32,024 bases of DNA from UBA920 sp038257015 (lineage in GTDB: Bacteria > Patescibacteriota > Doudnabacteria > UBA920): NCBI GenBank assembly GCA_038257015.1, contig JBBSJS010000006.1, positions 1 through 32,024 on the forward strand. The letters are read 5' to 3'. The notes below the pieces were generated by a model. That model was not told the DNA's origin, made no database searches, and saw only the letters and a list, made by a program, of their open reading frames with translations. The position numbers were made by a program, and so were the translations under genes. Below, piece after piece: positions 20,839 to 30,116 of this stretch; within the stretch, counting starts at the first letter, position 1; each line of letters starts with the position of its first letter.

Positions 20839-22506
20839 TTACACAATCAACGAAAGTCTTTTGAATACTCTATCTTGACCCATGACTTTCATAATTGAAT
20901 GAAGGTCTGGAGTTTGCGTTCTATTGCACAATAGGATTCGGAAAATCTTTGCTACATCAGCTACATTTCCTTTGAATGACTCAGGATTTTTTTTGTACTC
21001 TTTTGAGTTAATGGAATAACCGTGAGCTTCTGCAATAACTTTGACTTTCGCAAACCACTCTTCTTTGCTGTCATCGAAGTTGTATGATTCCATAAAACTT
21101 TTTACTATATCAGACAATTCATCTGCGGAAGCATTTGGCAACTGCTCTAGTGTTTCGCTCTTTGTTAGAGAGAAACTGTCATCAAAGAAATATTCTATAT
21201 CACTTTGCACCTCTGACCACATCTTAATGTCCTTACGACTTTTATCACCTACACCTCTTTCAATTGTGAAAATTTCTTTTGCGTAGTCACTGTGCTGCTT
21301 CAACAAATTTGCAAACTCTGTGTTGTGGTGTTCTGCCCAGGTCGAAACATTCTCATAAACTTCTTCTGCAGACATTCGTGAAACTACTTCTTTGCTAATG
21401 TCATTAAGTTTGTTGAAATCAAACAATGCTCCACTGCTGTTGCTTAGTTTCTCGAACGACATTTGGAATTCGCGGTAATCTTTTTCAGGATTTTGTTTTC
21501 GCCAATCTTCAAAATTAGAATTCGCTAAGTTTAATAAGTACTCTTTGATGGCTTCTTTGGGGTAACCTTTCTCATCAAAAAATGCAATATTTGCTTCCGG
21601 GTCTTTTCTTTTGCTAAGTTTCCGTTTTGAAGACTCTTCTAATTTTTGAATTGGGGCGATGTGGGCAAACTTAGGAGCTTCCCATCCCATGGACTCGAAT
21701 AGTTGCACGTGGATTGGCAGGGAGGGAAACCATTCATCTCCGCGAATTACATGAGTTGTCCTCATTAAGTGGTCGTCTATCAAGTGAGCAAAATGATAGG
21801 TAGGCAACTTGTCAGATTTCATGATAACGATATCTTGATCGTTTTCTGGTAGTTCTCGCGTGCCTAAAATCTCATCATGGATTTTTATTCGATGAGCGTA
21901 GTCGCCTGGTGATTTAAACCTGACAACATATGCTTTGCCTGATTTGAGCATTTCTAAAACTTCTTCAGATGATTTTGTTCTCCACTTGGCCCACTCTCCA
22001 TAGTAACCAGGTTTCACACTTTGGCTTTGTTGAATACTTCTCATCTCATCAAGTTCTTCCGAAGTAGCAAAACAAAGATAGGCTAAATCTCTTTGCAAGA
22101 ATTCTTTAACAAAGGTTTTATAAATTTCTGAGCGGTGACTTTGAGTGTATGGTCCGTATTGCCCAACTTCTTCATCATTTTCGTTTCTACCTTCGTCGTA
22201 GTCAATTCCAAAACTTTTCAACGATTGAGAGATTAGTTCGACAGCACCTTCAACTTCTCGCTTCTTGTCTGTATCTTCAATGCGCACAAAAAACACTCCA
22301 CTACTTTGATGGGCAAATCTTTCTGAAATCAATGCACTATATAAGCTTCCGATGTGCATGAACCCGGTCGGGCTTGGTGCTATTCTGGTAACCATTGCGC
22401 CTCCAGATAAGTTTCTTGCTGGGTATTGTGTTTCTAATTCTTCTGGAGTTGCGAGCTCTTCTGCGAACACGATGTCAATTATTTCCTGTTTGATTTTATC
22501 TTCCAT
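20839..22506 (-). CDS. gltX: Glutamyl-tRNA synthetase
   Basis: The 555-aa product is a class I synthetase. The HIGH signature is RIAPSPTGFMHIGS (41-54) and the KMSKR signature is KLSKRK (296-301, Met replaced by Leu). VFFVRIEDTDKKRE and the middle TYHFAHLIDDHLMRTTHVIR are typical of GlxRS. There is an N-terminal extension of about 38 residues before the catalytic core. The enzyme charges tRNA-Glu. Many bacteria lacking GlnRS use it for both Glu and Gln, but this cannot be decided here. TATAAA lies 13 bases before the ATG, with AGGA between as a weak ribosome-binding site. Confidence 0.96.
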   Translation of the reverse strand: MEDKIKQEIIDIVFAEELATPEELETQYPARNLSGGAMVTRIAPSPTGFMHIGSLYSALISERFAHQSSGVFFVRIEDTDKKREVEGAVELISQSLKSFGIDYDEGRNENDEEVGQYGPYTQSHRSEIYKTFVKEFLQRDLAYLCFATSEELDEMRSIQQSQSVKPGYYGEWAKWRTKSSEEVLEMLKSGKAYVVRFKSPGDYAHRIKIHDEILGTRELPENDQDIVIMKSDKLPTYHFAHLIDDHLMRTTHVIRGDEWFPSLPIHVQLFESMGWEAPKFAHIAPIQKLEESSKRKLSKRKDPEANIAFFDEKGYPKEAIKEYLLNLANSNFEDWRKQNPEKDYREFQMSFEKLSNSSGALFDFNKLNDISKEVVSRMSAEEVYENVSTWAEHHNTEFANLLKQHSDYAKEIFTIERGVGDKSRKDIKMWSEVQSDIEYFFDDSFSLTKSETLEQLPNASADELSDIVKSFMESYNFDDSKEEWFAKVKVIAEAHGYSINSKEYKKNPESFKGNVADVAKIFRILLCNRTQTPDLHSIMKVMGQDRVFKRLSLIV

Positions 22507-22656
22507 ATTTCCTGATTATTTTATATAGCGGTCGTAAAGCCTCTATTAATAGTGGGCGATTGAACTTTATTTTCTCCCTCAGTATACGATGGTTTGTTGA
22601 TACACGCAATAAAACAATAGTTAAACTAGGGATTGTATAATTATCTTGGTTGAAGT

Positions 22657-22662
22657 TATAAT
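22657..22662 (+). promoter_or_regulatory. -10 box for the Nudix gene
   Basis: TATAAT 20 bases before the ATG; another TATAAT lies at 22636-22641. They drive the Nudix-MazG pair, divergent from gltX. Confidence 0.55.
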
Positions 22663-22682
22663 TTGATTAATAACGATATTCT

Positions 22683-23180
22683 ATGAAACAATCCACTTTG
22701 CTGTTTTTGATCAAAAGAGATAACCAAGGAAATTTGAATGAGATTTGCCTTGCGATGAAAAAGCGTGGTTTTGGAGTAGGTCGATGGAACGGAGCTGGTG
22801 GAAAAGCTAATTTTGGTGAAACTGTTGAGGAGGCGACAATTAGAGAAACTCAAGAAGAGTTAGTTGTTACACCGACCAACTTGAAGTTGGTAGCTAATCT
22901 AGTATTTAATTTTGAGAATCAACCCGAGTGGAATCAAAATGTAACAGTGTATTTCTCTGAAGCTTGGATTGGTCAACCAACGGAGACAGAGGAAATGAAA
23001 CCAGCTTGGTTTGACATCCCAAAAATTCCTTATGATGAGATGTGGCCAGATGATATTTTCTGGCTACCGTTGGTTATTGACGGAAAATATGTTGAAGCAG
23101 AATTTACTTTTGGGGAAAATGACATAATTTTGAAGCATGAAGTTAAAACCAAAGATTGGTTTACAACTCACCCAAAATGA
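22683..23180 (+). CDS. MTH1-like Nudix hydrolase (8-oxo-dGTP diphosphatase type)
   Basis: The 165-aa product has a complete Nudix box GX5EX7REUXEE at G40-L60 (KANFGE, then REtqEEL). The preceding GRWNGAGGK matches MTH1/NUDT1, which sanitises oxidised purine nucleotides. The later EWNQNVTVYFSEAW and MKPAWFDIPKIPYDEMWPDD also fit MTH1, where the WFD...MWxDD segment forms the base pocket. It probably works with the next gene, a MazG-like pyrophosphohydrolase, in nucleotide pool cleaning. Confidence 0.9.
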   Translation: MKQSTLLFLIKRDNQGNLNEICLAMKKRGFGVGRWNGAGGKANFGETVEEATIRETQEELVVTPTNLKLVANLVFNFENQPEWNQNVTVYFSEAWIGQPTETEEMKPAWFDIPKIPYDEMWPDDIFWLPLVIDGKYVEAEFTFGENDIILKHEVKTKDWFTTHPK

Positions 23181-23212
23181 ATTAAAGTGTGGGTAAATAA
23201 ATGGGAGGAGTC

Positions 23213-23614
23213 ATGCAAATACACAATAAGTTAGTTCGTGATAAAATCCCTGAGATTTTGTCTAACAAAAACATTAGTTACTCAACTCGAACTTTAACAG
23301 AAGAAGAGTTTGAAATTGAGTTACAGAATAAACTTAGCGAAGAGCTGGGTGAACTAGAGTCAGAAGCCAAAAGAGATCAAGTCTCCAGAGCTGACATTAT
23401 TTCGGAGCTGGCCGATTGCATCGAAGTCATTAGAGCTATTCAGCTTACTTGCCTTCACTCCAGCGCAATAGTTTCTCCAGCTTATTCTTATATAGAGGAA
23501 GTTTATCATAACAATGGAATAGCTTGGAGCGAGATTGTAGCTCGGCAAGCTGAAAAGAAACAAGAACGAGGTGCTTTTACGGAAAAGATTTTTCTGATTA
23601 GTACTGAGGACTAG
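23213..23614 (+). CDS. MazG-like nucleotide pyrophosphohydrolase
   Basis: The product (133 aa from ATG 23213) begins IHNKLVRDKIPEIL, the standard start of the phosphoribosyl-ATP pyrophosphohydrolase-like MazG group. It has EEELGELESEA-type metal-binding acids (SEELGELES) and SELADCIEVIRAI as the second helix, and ends RGAFTEKIFLI. The start at 23213 is chosen because the upstream ATG at 23201 lies within the ribosome-binding site (GGGAGGAG). It follows the Nudix gene by 32 bases. Confidence 0.88.
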   Translation: MQIHNKLVRDKIPEILSNKNISYSTRTLTEEEFEIELQNKLSEELGELESEAKRDQVSRADIISELADCIEVIRAIQLTCLHSSAIVSPAYSYIEEVYHNNGIAWSEIVARQAEKKQERGAFTEKIFLISTED

Positions 23615-23638
23615 AAAAACGCAGGTAGCTGCGTTTTT
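23615..23638 (+). terminator. Terminator after the MazG-like gene
   Basis: Stem AAAACGCAG/CTGCGTTTT with a 4-nt loop, directly after the stop. Confidence 0.88.
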
Positions 23639-23697
23639 ATATTACCTATAAGTTTATATATTTTTTCTGTTGTAACTAAGTCAGTTTGATTAAATCT

Positions 23698-24722
23698 TTA
23701 TCTTTTATTAACTTTTTTTTGAACAAGACTGTTGTAAAGTGATAATTGCCCAAGCGTGCGAGCTTTGTTGTGAGCCATCCTGCTTTTGTATTTGGATTTG
23801 TCCCAGCCGAAGTAATTATCTTCTTTATAGTCATTTAAAAATCTGGCTGCTAGTCCAACTGTTACTAGCTTGCAGGCTTGGGAAATTAGATTCTTTTCTT
23901 TTCTAGAAAGGGGGTGTTTTCTATTGCTTAAGTATCCACTTACAAAACTACCGTAGATTTTAAGCTGCACTTATTATTAGGGTCGTCTTCTTCTGTCCCG
24001 GTCCAAGAACGAAGTGCGTCACCTATATCATAGAGTGGACTCAGATTTTGGACTGTGTCCAAGTCAATCATACAAATTTCGCCATGCTTCTTGGTAAACA
24101 AGAAGTTAGATATTTTCGGGTCCGTATGAATGATTTGCTTAGGTAGATTTTTTGGTAAGAGCAATTTAGGAAGTTCTTCCAGGATTGTTTTTGTGGCGAC
24201 CACAATTTGCTCATCGCCTGAGTTCAAAAGCTGTTTTGAGTGTTTTTTCAACTTGACCAGCACTTGTTCGTATTGGAACATTGCTAGGGATTTACTCAAA
24301 GGTTTTCTATAGTCACGAATTTGGGTGTGAAACTTTGATAGTAGTTTACCAGCTTCATAAGCTAGGGTTGTGTTTTTGGTCTGGGTATAGACTTCACCCT
24401 CCACGCCTTTTAGTAATCGCCACTTCTCTGTATCCTTACTGTTATTTCTTGCAACTTGTTTTGATACTACCAATAGTCCTTGTTTGCTAGGAATCACAAC
24501 CTGCGTGATTTGATTCTTCGCAGATTGGAGATATTGTGTCACGTGAAAATAATTTTCAGAACAGCCTGGAATCGAGATGGCCTTGTGAAGTTTTTGAAGT
24601 ATGTAAATACCACTGTCTTCGGTACGAACTACAAATGTTTGATTCAATAACCCAGACGTGGCTTGTTTTATAGAAATTACATTAGGGATATCCCACTCTT
24701 TTAATATAGATCTTTGTTTCAT
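23698..24722 (-). pseudogene. APH-fold sugar kinase (NahK-like), frameshifted
   Basis: The N-terminal frame (24722 to 23940) holds an APH-type kinase: SGLLNQTFVVRTEDSGIYIL, catalytic IIHTDPKISNFLF and metal-binding MIDLDTVQNLSPLYDIGDAL. The C-terminal part continues in another frame (to 23698) with LKIYGSFVSGYLS, ARFLNDYKEDNYFGW and the closing basic helix, as in N-acetylhexosamine 1-kinases. The frames meet at a run of four A on the coding strand (23958-23961); one more A restores a protein of about 341 aa. It is divergent from the glycosyltransferase gene. It may be a pseudogene or an assembly error. Confidence 0.82.
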
Positions 24723-24747
24723 GGTCTAGTTTTATTCTTTACTATAT

Positions 24748-24753
24748 TATAAT
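24748..24753 (+). promoter_or_regulatory. -10 box for the glycosyltransferase gene
   Basis: TATAAT 26 bases before the ATG at 24780. Confidence 0.5.
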
Positions 24754-24779
24754 ATGGAAATGATTAAAGCAGTAGCATT

Positions 24780-25904
24780 ATGAAACAAAGAATACTTATT
24801 TTATACACCTCAGTTGGTCTTGGTCACAAGTACATCGCAGATAATATTAACTATTATCTACAAGAGAGTGGCTATGAAACAAAAATGCATGATGTTTTTC
24901 AGCTTCAAGAAGGTTGGTTGGTAGACTTTAGTATTTCGCTGCATCAGTTTATCAATAAGAAGTTGCCGTGGTTGTGGAGGTGGTTGTATCTCAGTGAAAC
25001 ATTTTCGTATTTCACACTACCCTTGAGAGTACCTCTCGCTGCAGGCAACTCAAGCAAAATCAAAGAAGTGATAAATGAATTTCAGCCTCAGTTGATTATT
25101 ACTACTCAAACTTCAGCCTCAGCCGCAGTGGCATATCTAAAAAGAAACAATTTTTACCATGGGAAGATGGTGGTAGCTTTTAGTGATTACCACCTACATA
25201 AGTATTGGCTCTATGATGAGGCTGATCATTACCTTGTGAATATTGAAGACCAGATTCAAGAAATGGAACAACTTAAAGTTTCACGAAACAAAATCAGTTT
25301 AGTTGGGATAACGCTACAACCTCTTAAGGCAACTTCCGATAACTTCTCTATTAAACAAAGGTTGGGAATTGATCAGAGTGCCAGGGTCGTATTGATGGGT
25401 AGTGGTTCATTAGGGACAGGTATGGATTTGCCTTTAATCGAAAGATTCGCTGACTTGTTGAAAAAAAATCAACCCGATGCTCAGATCGTAATCGTAACTG
25501 GCAAGAACACCGAAATGAAAAGTAAGCTAGAGGGCTTGAATAAATCAAACATACTAGCATTAGGTTTCTATGAGCCTATGCACGAGCTCTATCAAATCTC
25601 CGAGCTCTATCTGACCAAACCCGGAGGACTTACAACGGCTGAGTGTTTACAGTCAGAAGTGCCAATAGTTATAACTCACTGGTTACCTGGTCAAGAGGAA
25701 TTGAATTATAATTATTTGGTAGCAAACAGACTTGTTTCACCAGTTGTAAATCCGTTGACTCCTAGTGTTTTATGTGACACTGTCGTTCATTATTTAAAGC
25801 ACAAGCCATTAGCGAATAAATCGTTAGCAAGCCAGATAACACAGTCAAATAATGAGGGAAATGCCCTTATCCAAGCTATCAAAACAGTGTTTCATGATGT
25901 TTGA
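24780..25904 (+). CDS. GT28-family glycosyltransferase (MGDG synthase / UgtP type)
   Basis: The 374-aa product has a GT-B fold. The N-terminal MGDG_synth-type domain contains LILYTSVGLGHKYIADNINY and, near residues 105-140, QLIITTQTSASAAVAYL and AFSDYHLHKYW. The C-terminal GT28 domain has VLMGSGSLGTGMDL, IVIVTGKNTEMKSKL and the donor-binding LTKPGGLTTAECLQSEVPIV. Such enzymes add sugars to diacylglycerol or related lipids; MurG is a more distant relative. In this genome it could make membrane glycolipids. It is divergent from the sugar-kinase-like gene. Confidence 0.87.
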   Translation: MKQRILILYTSVGLGHKYIADNINYYLQESGYETKMHDVFQLQEGWLVDFSISLHQFINKKLPWLWRWLYLSETFSYFTLPLRVPLAAGNSSKIKEVINEFQPQLIITTQTSASAAVAYLKRNNFYHGKMVVAFSDYHLHKYWLYDEADHYLVNIEDQIQEMEQLKVSRNKISLVGITLQPLKATSDNFSIKQRLGIDQSARVVLMGSGSLGTGMDLPLIERFADLLKKNQPDAQIVIVTGKNTEMKSKLEGLNKSNILALGFYEPMHELYQISELYLTKPGGLTTAECLQSEVPIVITHWLPGQEELNYNYLVANRLVSPVVNPLTPSVLCDTVVHYLKHKPLANKSLASQITQSNNEGNALIQAIKTVFHDV

Positions 25905-25960
25905 CGAACGTTCGTTTATTGGTTAGTATGAATTGGTAGATTACTAATTTTGAAATTATC

Positions 25961-26656
25961 ATGCCACGAAAAGAAAAATCATTTTTTGGAAAAATCATGG
26001 GCGGTAACACAGCTGATGACGACCAACAAACAGCACAAATCATTCAAGAAGAAATTATCATTGAAGACGACGGTCAGCAATACGAAGAAGACGAACTAGA
26101 AGAATTGGTTGAAGAAGACCTTTTGGAAGAGTCAGAAGAAGCCGAGGACTTTGATTACGAAGAAGTTGTGGTACAAGAAGTTGCCCCAAGTTATGAAGAA
26201 CCAAACCAGCAAGAGCCGGAGCAACCAACTCAGGTCCATTATGAAGAACCAACTCCAGAAGAAACAGTTGTTCACCACACCTCCTCAGCAGTAAGTCAAA
26301 AAGATGAAGATTGGATGAATGATTACGAAGGAGCGTTGAACATCGATATGTATCAAACAAAAGACAACGTAATTATTAAATCGACAATTGCCGGTGTTCG
26401 TCCAGACGACATCGATATCACAGTTGCTAATGACATGGTTACCATAAAAGGCAAGCGACAGCGCGAAGAAAGTATCGCTCAAGACGATTACTTTTATCAG
26501 GAATGCTACTGGGGTAGCTTTGCCAGAAGCGTAATCGTTCCAGTGGATATCGATAGTGAGGAAATTGAAGCTGACTTAAAAGATGGAATTCTGACAATCG
26601 TTATTCCAAAAGCGGCTAAAGCCAAAACCAAGAAAGTAAAAGTCCGAGGACTATAA
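25961..26656 (+). CDS. Hsp20 small heat-shock protein with a long acidic N-terminus
   Basis: The 231-aa product has a normal alpha-crystallin domain at about 130-225 (LNIDMYQTKDNVIIKSTIAG, DDIDITVANDMVTIKGKRQR, the ending DGILTIVIPK) after an unusual, largely disordered acidic N-terminal part of about 120 residues with many Glu/Asp. Small heat-shock proteins hold unfolded proteins. The acidic tail may aid solubility or interaction; its role is unknown. A 12-bp palindrome ACGAACGTTCGT lies 45 bases upstream, overlapping the preceding stop codon. Confidence 0.9.
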   Translation: MPRKEKSFFGKIMGGNTADDDQQTAQIIQEEIIIEDDGQQYEEDELEELVEEDLLEESEEAEDFDYEEVVVQEVAPSYEEPNQQEPEQPTQVHYEEPTPEETVVHHTSSAVSQKDEDWMNDYEGALNIDMYQTKDNVIIKSTIAGVRPDDIDITVANDMVTIKGKRQREESIAQDDYFYQECYWGSFARSVIVPVDIDSEEIEADLKDGILTIVIPKAAKAKTKKVKVRGL

Positions 26657-26696
26657 ATAAAAAAACTCTGTCGTGATGACAGAGTTTTTTTATTTA
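26654..26696 (+). terminator. Terminator after hsp20
   Basis: Stem AAACTCTGTC/GACAGAGTTT with flanking A-runs and T-runs and a loop of about 5 nt; it overlaps the stop codon. Confidence 0.9.
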
Positions 26697-26760
26697 TCAA
26701 AGTTTGAAGTTGTAATTCAACGACTTAAATATGTAGCTCGACAAACGTGCTAAAAAATGC

Positions 26761-26766
26761 TATAAT
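26761..26766 (+). promoter_or_regulatory. Extended -10 box for ftsK
   Basis: TGCTATAAT: TATAAT with TGn, 38 bases before the ATG at 26805. Confidence 0.6.
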
Positions 26767-26804
26767 TAATAAGAATTACTTTCAAAATTTCGAAACTAAA
26801 CTCA

Positions 26805-28985
26805 ATGGCCAAACCAAAAAGCAAGAAAGATAAAGACAGCGTTTTTAAGAATATCAACAAGCCAGAACTGAACTTGGAACCTGATACCAAGCGAGGAATT
26901 GCCGTTGTGATTTTTGCTGTTCTCTCCGGCATCACAGCTTTGAGCATGGTAGGAAGCGCTGGTGTACTAGGACGGGAAATTGATAAATGGTTTTCTATGA
27001 TGTTTGGAGTGATGGCATATCTCATTCCAGTTTTTCTTGGCTTCATCGCCGTACAGCTATTTCGTAGCGTACCTCAAGAAGACGAGAATCATCCTTACTT
27101 TAGAACTTACTTCGGCAGTTTTTTAATCGTTGGAAGCGTGAGTGGATTAATCCACACATTTTTTATTTGGCAAGGTATTGCTGCAACAACTTTAGCTAAC
27201 CAAGGAAAAGCTGGTGGTTACTTAGGTGCATTGTTCGCCGGTCCGTTATTTAGTGCGCTGGGAGTTATGGCTACTGCACTAATTCTTGTCGGAGTATTAT
27301 CAATTGGAATTTTCATTCTCTTTAATATTTCACCTTTTCAAATTTTATCTTCTTTGAAAAGAAAAGAATCCTCACCAATACCGGCTCAAGCAGAAGCTGT
27401 GAAAGTTAACACAATGGAGATTGAGGATACGGAAGAGAGCTATCAAGAAGATGTTGTTGAGGATACACCTCAAGCAGCTGTGGTAACAGTAGGTGAAGAG
27501 TTGGAAGAAGTGGCCGAAGAGGATGTCACAGACATCGAATCAATTACTTTAGAAGATCGTCGTGATTGGAAACTTCCAACATTCGATTTGTTAACGGAAA
27601 ATAAAGCTAGTGCAGATTCTGGAAATATAGAGAACAATCTAAACATCATCCAAAAAACATTATCAGACTTTGGTATTCAAGTTGAGATGGGTGAAGTTAA
27701 TGTCGGCCCAACTGTTACACAGTATACTTTACGCCCAATGACTGGTGTAAAGCTTTCTCAAATCGCAACTTTGCAAAATGACTTGGCTCTTGCTTTAGCC
27801 GCGCAAAGTATTCGTATGGAACTTCCTATCCCAGGGAAATCTCTCGTTGGTATCGAAGTGCCAAACAAAACTAAGGCATTGGTTCGTATTAGAGAAACAA
27901 TGCAGACCTCCGACTTCGTAAACAACAAAGCAAGTCTTGCATTGGCTTTAGGGCGTGATGTTACCGGCAAGCCAATGATTATTGATTTAGCTAAGATGCC
28001 TCACATGCTTATCGCTGGTTCAACTGGTACGGGGAAGAGCGTCGGTATTAACAGTATTTTGGTATCTTTGTTATATCGCAACACCCCACAAGATGTGAAA
28101 TTTATTTTGATCGATCCAAAGCGTGTGGAGTTAAATTTGTATAATGGCATTCCTCATCTATTAACACCGGCCATCACAGAGTCAGACCAAGCTATTAACG
28201 CTTTGAAATGGGTTGTAGCAGAAATGGACCGTCGTTACAGATTGTTATCTGAAGCTGGTAAAAGAAACATCGGTGAATATAATGAAGAAAGCGAACTCAA
28301 ACTTAACTATATAGTAGTAGTAGTCGATGAGTTAGCAGACTTGATGGCAACAGCGCAAGCTGAAGTTGAAGCCGCAATTGTTCGTTTGGCTCAAGTTGGT
28401 CGAGGTTCTGGTATTCATTTAATTTTGGCTACACAAAGTCCTCGCGTTGATGTTATCACTGGTTTAATCAAAGCTAACATTATGGCTCGTATCGCCTTTA
28501 CTGTTGTGAGCTCAATTGAAAGCCGTACGATATTAGATGCCAGTGGTGCCGAAAAACTTCTTGGTAATGGAGACATGCTATTTACTTCTGCAGAATTTAA
28601 CAAACCAAAACGCATCCAGGGTGCATTAATAGAGCAGGGTGAAGTTAAAAAAGTTACCGATTTCTTCAAACAACAAGCTGGTGCGGTAATTTACAATCAA
28701 GAGATTACAGAGAAACCAAAAAAATCATCAGGAATCCCTGGATTATCATCTGGAGATGATGAAGATGAGTTATATGAAGCCGCGAAAGAAGAGGTTATTA
28801 AAGCAGGAAAAGCTTCTGCATCGTTGTTGCAAAGAAGATTGCGGGTTGGCTACGCTCGCGCAGCGAGATTGCTCGACCTCTTAGAGAATGAGGGGATAAT
28901 TGGACCAGGCGACGGCGCCAAGCCTCGTGAAGTTTATGGTCCAGTTTCCAGTAATGAGAAGGCTGAATACGGCATCGAAGAATAA
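26805..28985 (+). CDS. ftsK: DNA translocase FtsK/SpoIIIE
   Basis: The 726-aa product has four predicted transmembrane helices in the first 185 residues, an acidic linker (about 200-270), the FtsK motor with Walker A GSTGTGKS (about 405-412) and Walker B VVVVDELADLM (about 503-513), and a C-terminal winged-helix gamma domain (about 650-715, ASASLLQRRLRVGYARAARL). FtsK moves chromosome ends across the division septum and activates dimer resolution. It is shorter than E. coli FtsK (no long linker), like SpoIIIE. A terminator separates it from the rodZ-like gene. Confidence 0.97.
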   Translation: MAKPKSKKDKDSVFKNINKPELNLEPDTKRGIAVVIFAVLSGITALSMVGSAGVLGREIDKWFSMMFGVMAYLIPVFLGFIAVQLFRSVPQEDENHPYFRTYFGSFLIVGSVSGLIHTFFIWQGIAATTLANQGKAGGYLGALFAGPLFSALGVMATALILVGVLSIGIFILFNISPFQILSSLKRKESSPIPAQAEAVKVNTMEIEDTEESYQEDVVEDTPQAAVVTVGEELEEVAEEDVTDIESITLEDRRDWKLPTFDLLTENKASADSGNIENNLNIIQKTLSDFGIQVEMGEVNVGPTVTQYTLRPMTGVKLSQIATLQNDLALALAAQSIRMELPIPGKSLVGIEVPNKTKALVRIRETMQTSDFVNNKASLALALGRDVTGKPMIIDLAKMPHMLIAGSTGTGKSVGINSILVSLLYRNTPQDVKFILIDPKRVELNLYNGIPHLLTPAITESDQAINALKWVVAEMDRRYRLLSEAGKRNIGEYNEESELKLNYIVVVVDELADLMATAQAEVEAAIVRLAQVGRGSGIHLILATQSPRVDVITGLIKANIMARIAFTVVSSIESRTILDASGAEKLLGNGDMLFTSAEFNKPKRIQGALIEQGEVKKVTDFFKQQAGAVIYNQEITEKPKKSSGIPGLSSGDDEDELYEAAKEEVIKAGKASASLLQRRLRVGYARAARLLDLLENEGIIGPGDGAKPREVYGPVSSNEKAEYGIEE

Positions 28986-29000
28986 TAATTGTAATTTTGC

Positions 29001-29027
29001 AAAGCACCCTTAAATAAGGGTGCTTTT
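29001..29027 (+). terminator. Terminator after ftsK
   Basis: Stem AAAGCACCCTT/AAGGGTGCTTT with a 4-5-nt loop and a T-tail. Confidence 0.9.
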
Positions 29028-29076
29028 ATTTCGCAAAAATTGATGTAGATTTTAAGTTTGTGGTAATATAATGGAT

Positions 29077-30111
29077 ATGCCAGTAGAATTTGAAATCAAA
29101 AAAGTTCCCATGGAAACCTTGGGAGAATATCTTACAGAAATCAGGAAGCAAATGAATTTGACTTTGGAAGAGGTCTCAAAACAAACCGGTATTTTTGAGA
29201 AGTTCGTCTATAATATAGAGCAAGGACGATATAATCAATTGCCACCTGACGTTTATGTGCGAGGTTTTCTTAAGAAATTAGCGGAAGTTTATTCTATCCC
29301 GCCAAGTGTTCTGTTGGATCAATATCAGAAAGAGCGTGGAGTAGCTGAAAGTGTTGCAAGAGACAAAATTACTCCAGTAAAGGGATGGAAAAGCTGGTTT
29401 GAGAAAGTTAGCATCACACCCAAGCTCATCACTCTGTTGGCTGTGGTCGTTTTTGGAACAGTAGCTTCAGGTTATGTTTTATTCCAAATTTTTGCTATCA
29501 ATAAAACCCCTTCGCTGGAAGTATTTGAACCAAAAAACGACTCTGTGATTAAAGGAAGTAAAGTTTCAGTATCTGGTCGTACCGAAATCGGCATGACAGT
29601 TACAATAAACAACCAAAACATCTTAGTTAATCGTGACGGAACTTTTACCACTGAAGTGGGCATGGTCCCTGGTCAGAAAGATTTAATCATTGAATCACAA
29701 AATAAACTAGGTAAGAAGAATACAAAGATTGTCGGTATCAGGGTAGAAGAGCCAAGGGTTTTGTCCGCAAATGTGGTTGAGAATACAGAGCAGACTCCAA
29801 TTCAACTAGAATTGAAGTTTACACGAGAAACTAGAATTGAATTAAAGCGTGATGGTATACAAATTTCTGAAGAATTAATTCCTGCTGGTGCAACTAAAAA
29901 AATTACTGCTAACGAAGAAATTATCGTTACTACTAGTGACGCTGGTAGTACTAGTGCCATTTTCAATGGAACCGCACTAGGCACATTAGGCAAGCGCAAC
30001 GAAACGCTTTCGGTGCCATTCAATAGAGAGTCGACAAATATTGCAGGGTTGGATCTTCCTGAGACTGCCCCAACAGATTCAATCCAAACTAATAATCCAC
30101 AAGTAAACTAA
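29077..30111 (+). CDS. RodZ-like membrane protein with N-terminal HTH
   Basis: The product is about 344 aa from ATG 29077 (an ATG two codons earlier, 29071, is possible). It has an N-terminal HTH_25/Xre-type helix-turn-helix (LGEYLTEIRKQMNLTLEEVS, about 14-80, with GRYNQLPPDVYVRGFLKKLA), a transmembrane helix (about 112-135) and an extracellular part with an Ig-like/PEGA-like beta domain (VFEPKNDSVIKGSKVSVSG) and a DUF4115-like end. RodZ links MreB to the membrane and shapes the cell; MreB is not in this window. TAATAT lies seven bases before ATG 29077, which suggests a leaderless start. Only five bases separate it from recA. Confidence 0.85.
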   Translation: MPVEFEIKKVPMETLGEYLTEIRKQMNLTLEEVSKQTGIFEKFVYNIEQGRYNQLPPDVYVRGFLKKLAEVYSIPPSVLLDQYQKERGVAESVARDKITPVKGWKSWFEKVSITPKLITLLAVVVFGTVASGYVLFQIFAINKTPSLEVFEPKNDSVIKGSKVSVSGRTEIGMTVTINNQNILVNRDGTFTTEVGMVPGQKDLIIESQNKLGKKNTKIVGIRVEEPRVLSANVVENTEQTPIQLELKFTRETRIELKRDGIQISEELIPAGATKKITANEEIIVTTSDAGSTSAIFNGTALGTLGKRNETLSVPFNRESTNIAGLDLPETAPTDSIQTNNPQVN

Positions 30112-30116
30112 TTTAT

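Noticed and set aside
25902..25918. LexA/SOS box upstream of hsp20
   Set aside because: The half-sites GAAC and GTTC are adjacent without the four-base spacer of the Gram-positive LexA box.
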